Positions 24,877 to 30,800 of a stretch of 33,362 nucleotides of DNA are shown here, piece by piece. Both the position numbers and the translations under genes were made by a program. Source of the DNA: Saccoglossus kowalevskii (lineage: Eukaryota; Hemichordata; Enteropneusta; Harrimaniidae); contig NW_003126883.1 of NCBI RefSeq assembly GCF_000003605.2, positions 1,508,645-1,542,006 of the forward strand. The letters are read 5' to 3'. The notes below the pieces were generated by a model that did not search any database, was not told the origin of the DNA, and was given only the letters and a program-made list of their open reading frames with translations. Each line of letters begins with the position of its first letter. The stretch's first letter is position 1.

Positions 24877-27800
24877 CGTATAAATATGTATTACTTAGTG
24901 CATTATTCGTTAGTTAATAACTGCAATCGTATATAAATGAAATTTAACTACATTTATATACCTTGAGCATAACCTCGTGTATTTGTCTTGCAGTTAACAG
25001 TGACTATGGTACGTGCGAAGCTAATATAACTGTACTGAGTGCCCTGATTGGAATGCTGCAGTCAATGAATTACCCATTACAATTCTCTAAGTATATGTCG
25101 TGCTATTGGTTGATTGACGTTCCTGTTGGTCTTGCAATCAGGTATTGTCAACCACAAAAGACATTACTCGTTGGATGTTGTAAAAGTATGTATATATCTG
25201 TAGAAGAGCCAGTGTGAAGTTACTTACAAGATTGTGCCTGACTCGCTACCTAACCGACGTCTTTCAGTCAGACCAATCAAAGAACAGCTTTGACTGTGTT
25301 TTTTTCAACGTATCAATTCTTGCCTTGTATGCTTCGACTCAACTTCTGTGATGAGTTGTAACCTTATTCACATCAAGCTACCTACTACACACTCTTCAAC
25401 TGATTTACTGATTGCATACATTATGTATTTCAGACTATGGTTTATATACCTGAATTTTGGCACATATATTTCCGAGTGTGTATCTAGCCTGACAACATAC
25501 GACGATGGTAAATACCTTATAAACACATACTGTGGAAGCGTCAACAACGCATATGTTAGATCTACCTCTCATCGTTTGCTTTTGGAGTTCAATTCAGGAG
25601 ATGTGGTGGAAGATGGTGCTGGGATTCTGGCCGTATATAACAGCACTGGTAGGAACCATTTCTCATGTCAACCAATTGGTAGTCAGTCTTATTTGCAAGC
25701 GTAACAAAACGTGCGCATATATGCATCACGTTAGCATGAGACTGCCAAACCAAGTTTACTTCATCATGACACTATTTTACATAAATCCATTTCATATATT
25801 TTCAAATAATATTTTCAAAATTACAGAATGTCCGTTTGGTGAATGTTTTTCTGATTGTGGCAGTCCCAGTCATTTCATTGACACCCCAGGACAGTTTGCA
25901 TCAATGAACTTTCACATGGACGAGTTGTTCTATCGCCCATACAGTCGGTGTCAGTGGACAATCATCGTCAGCGATGACAAGTTTGTTCAATTAGAATTTC
26001 CCGTATTTGATCTACCATCTACCAATCTCAGTGCATGCCGTGATTACGTGGAAGTCGATATTAGTGATATTGGCGATATTATGAATTTCGTTCGTTACTG
26101 TGGTGTGGATGCACCACGCGTATCATCTCTCAGCAATCGCATGAGAGTCACGTTTTCTACTTTCGAATACAGCCAAGGAGGAGGATTCCAAGCTTATTAT
26201 GAAGAAGCAGGTATGACCATGTATTTTATAATATACATGCTTTATATACATTTTATCCATGTAATGTCAGGATACTGTGTGCCTGCGTGGACTAATAAAC
26301 CGATGCTGGGACTCACTCCTAACTAAAATCACTTAGAAATAGCTATTGTGTTAGCTACCTCAGAAGGAAACTTATTATTTGAGGAGGCAATCAAACTGAC
26401 ACTTCTACGTTGATTGTGGAGTATATTGGTTGACACATATATTTTTTTCTAATATTCTACTTAGACTGTCCTGGATTTGGTATGGGAGTACGAGAATGTT
26501 CTCGGTACCTTCATCTGAATGAAAGCTGTGGATATGTCCAATCAAGCAACTATCCTAATCCCTACCCTGATAACAGCTACTGTGACTGGAACATTGTCGC
26601 ACCTGAGGGGAAATTAGTACTACTAGAGTTTCTTCATCTCGACATCGACGGTGGTTCGAACTGTTGTGACAATTACGTGAAGATCTATGACGCCAACATG
26701 GCAGATCCAAACCATCTAGTGGATACATTGTGTAACAGTAAAGTTTACACAACGTTTATTTCCAAATTCAATAGCCTGTATGTTGAATTTGTTGGTGCGC
26801 ATGCGGACAATGGTATTGGATTCTTTGCCAGGTTCGAAGCGTACAGCGTCGTCCCTATTGTTAATTTGAGTAAACCAACCGACCAAGGTACGTGTTGCTC
26901 TTAAACTATGTTCCATATTGCTAAGCTACATTACATACCTAGTAACAAATAATTTTCATAACTATGTGTATCAGATCCAGACGAGACATTTTCTTTACAG
27001 ATTACGCATGTCTTCACGGGTGGTATCTGTTTAATGCCTACTGTTATCGCTTCTTTGTCGCGAACTCAACTTTGAGTTGGACTAAAGCTGAAGGCAGATG
27101 CACGAACATGAACTCCCACCTTGTTAGTATACTAAATTATGAAGAAATGGTGTTTGTTCACTACAGACTGACAAACACGTGGTGGACTGGAAAAATGGAG
27201 ACGTCTATTGGTATTTTCATTGTTTCAATAGATCTGTGTTACATTATTTTCCGGGCTATTGCTTACATTGTTGAGAATGTATTATATCAATATTATATAT
27301 CAATATGTATATAAAACCGATAAACAGTACCTGTGTATGAGCGTTTGCGAACACATACTGTGCCAGGCTTTTGAATATATTAATATTATACGATACCCTC
27401 CACGAAACTTATACATGCAGTGTACGTGCAAAAATGAATAAAACTGTTCCTTTTCCATATACTATTTACCATACTTTTTAGGATTATACAAAACGACAGA
27501 TGTTAGATACCAATGGACTGACGGGAGCCCCATGTCGTACACCGATTGGTAAGCTGTATTAACCTTCCCCCTTTACTGAAGTTTATTTACTTCTGTTACT
27601 CAGTAATTATAAGTTGAATCGTTCATATTTCATACAAGGTATTATTTTATAGGGCAGAAGAAGAAGGAACTGATGGGACATATATATTCCAGCCGGATGG
27701 AGGAATGTTTGAGCGATGTACGATGATCAATTTAGCTAATTTACATTCAACCAATCATTGGCACGATATCCCATGTGCGTTGGACACCATTGCGCAATAT

Positions 27801-30800
27801 ATATGTAAACAACCAGCAGTGTATACAGGTATGAGCCTTGTTCTAGTTACATTTTAGTATTGTACATTAACGTCCGAAAGAATAACAATTTGTACATTAT
27901 TTTATTATTATTTATTTATTATTTTTTGACAGGGGAAAGAATAATCGAAATTATTGTCGATCCTGTATGGAATCATCTTGGTAAGTACGAAAATATTACA
28001 TTAAATTGTTCCAGTATTTTCTAAAAACATAAACAAATAACCGAACTGTTGTTAACATTGAACAGCGTTCTATAGTCACACGTGTCTGCTACTATTTCGG
28101 TATTTCAGGAACTCAAACGTGTGATACGTTTCATAAATGTGATGATGATTCATGTCTCCATTATGCATTTGTATGTGATGGTGCGGTAGATTGCCCAGAT
28201 GGTAGTGACGAAAGAATATGTGGTACGTACATAATTAAATGTTCAGAATTTTAGAGGACAGTTTCAATAGGGTCAACCCATAAGGCCATTGTAATCCCAT
28301 TTTATCTGCAAAGAGTATATTATTTCATCATAATTATGTTGTTTCACACAGATAGTGGGTGTTCGAAGGATAGTTATCATTGCTCAAATGGTGGGTGCGT
28401 ATCGATGTCATTTTACTGCGACTTCATCGACCAGTGCGGAGACAATTCTGACGAACAGCATTGTGGTATGATGCGTAATTGATACTTGTCATGGCATTGA
28501 CATCAATAAATAACAGTTATAAAATATTAACGTAACATAGTATACACTGTATAGCAAAAACATTCAACGACTGTATTCATGATTGTGTAAAATAATTCAT
28601 ACAATATAGATTTGAATATACGTGTAAATGGTGATAGGAATGTATTTCTAATGCTTTTATATATTGATACTCAGTGTATCGCAATTGCACAGAAGACCAA
28701 TATACGTGCTCCAATGGTCAGTGTATATCGAAAGAAAAACGATGCAATGTTGTTAAAGATTGTTTGGATGGTAGTGATGAAACACTGTGTGGTAGGTATA
28801 TGAACCGATGCAGTAGGTTGTGTATTACTCGTGGGGTGGGGGGGGGGGGTGACTTGCAAAAATACTGAGTAGCTGGTTGTTTGAATCCCCTAATCCTTTA
28901 TCAGACAGAAATAAACTCAAATTGCCCTTTTCATACAAACTGGGGGTATTTGACACCCCCTTCCAGACAGTTAGCATTAATGATACCAAGGGAAAAGCTA
29001 GTAGACCTCCGGGAATGGAAAAAATCAGCTTCATTCTTCTGATTGTTGGATCACTCAAGCTCCAAGGACAGTGTATAGAAAAAGTTTACCTCTTTTCAGA
29101 CAGAAATAATGAAAAAAAGTATACCCCTTTTCAGACAGACAGGGTAATATAACATACCCTTTTCAGACAGAAGTGGTGAATTTGTGACCCCTTTTGGCGG
29201 CACATATACATACAGTACTTCAATGTCAGTACCCCCGGGGGTATTACTTTAAAAAATTGTTTTTGTCGTTGATGTACCACAAGTTTGTTCCTTATGTTTC
29301 TGTTCGCTATAACGGGACGCAGTCACATACGTTTGGTGATATTTCATTTCAATATTTCAAACTCAGTGAGTAATACTTAATAGACAAAATTGCATATAAA
29401 ATTGAGAAAATTAATATTTTGGTCCATTTGTTTAGAATCTTGTGATGGATTCCAATGTTATGATGGACAGTGTATACCTGATCACGCCAAGTGTGATTTC
29501 ACTTACGATTGCCAAGGCAACAGAAAAGAAGACGAGTATGGTTGTGGTGAGTATTTAGTCCCATCCTATCTTACTTGCCCATCACGCAAAATCAACATAT
29601 TCCCCCTTAACAACCTGTGTCGCAATGTATAGAATTTTAACAATGTTTCGTGCTGGAGATATGAACTGCGATTGTGGATAGATAATGTAATTGAATGCAT
29701 AACCATGTACTGTGATGTAAGGATAAGTGAAGTATGATATGAATTGTGACAGCGATACACAAACTCAATCAAAAACTAAAACACTGCTTCTCCAGAACAT
29801 ACTACATACATAATACGCAAGTGAGGTAGAAAGAAAAACAGCCTGATACACTTTCTACTTCATTCGAAAACTTACTTACTTTGCATTTCTGTGCTTGGAT
29901 CCATCATACATGCACGCTTGATAATAATGATGAAAATACTACTTGTCGATAGATCTGGGAGTGATAGGTGGCTGTGACAATGACGAGTTTCAGTGCAATA
30001 ATTACCAATGTACAAATCAACGAAATATTTGTCTGTATGACTTTGACGAGTATGGTTATCCAGTTGGTTGTCGTGACGTGTCACGCTTGAAGTCATGTGG
30101 TGAGTTGTTCAGATTTATAAATTATATTTCAATTAAGCACAATGATGTAGCTAAATATGCAATTTCCAGTGATACAGCAGTTTATGTTAGATTTATACCT
30201 ATATATATATGTCTAAACTTATTTATTGTTTCTATATTTTAGATACCTTTAAATGTACACGTGGAATGTTCAAATGTCCCGACAGTTATTGTATATCGGT
30301 ACATAGAGTATGCGATGATGTCTACGACTGTCCTGATGGTATTGATGAGCATGGCTGTGGTGAGTTTGTGAATATTTACGGCAATACAGATACATTATAT
30401 TAATTGAAATGGTAATTCAATAGTTACCCATATGTTCGTCACTTTACAATTAAAAAAACGGTCTTAAAGAAATATTATTTCATTTATTTTAGCTCAAAAA
30501 CAAACTGTATGCGTTGCCCTGGTTTTACTTTTCTCCATATACTCCTTTGTTACAACGTACCAAGTAATAACATGTGTATTTAAAAGGCATCTAGCACTAT
30601 GTTTGCAACGTTGTGTTAATTTTCGGGAACTGTCATCAAACTATATCTGTCTACCTTAACTAAATCATATTGTATTAAATTCAATCGTAAATCTGAAAAT
30701 AAAGGTCTTATAAAGTGTTTATAATTGTTCAGTCATAAAATTAAATACTTTTTCAACATTCCTAATTCATTATGGGATTCAGATGAATGTTTAAAAAGAT

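Noticed and set aside
24666-24917. Asn-rich open segment
   Set aside because: It is a run-on of exon 20 into an intronic (AAT)n microsatellite past a good donor.
25532-26326. Continuous 264-codon plus-strand reading over exons 22 and 23
   Set aside because: Over exon 22 it is in the wrong frame. The correct frame there gives CUB5, and only the later part (25827-26210) is CUB6.
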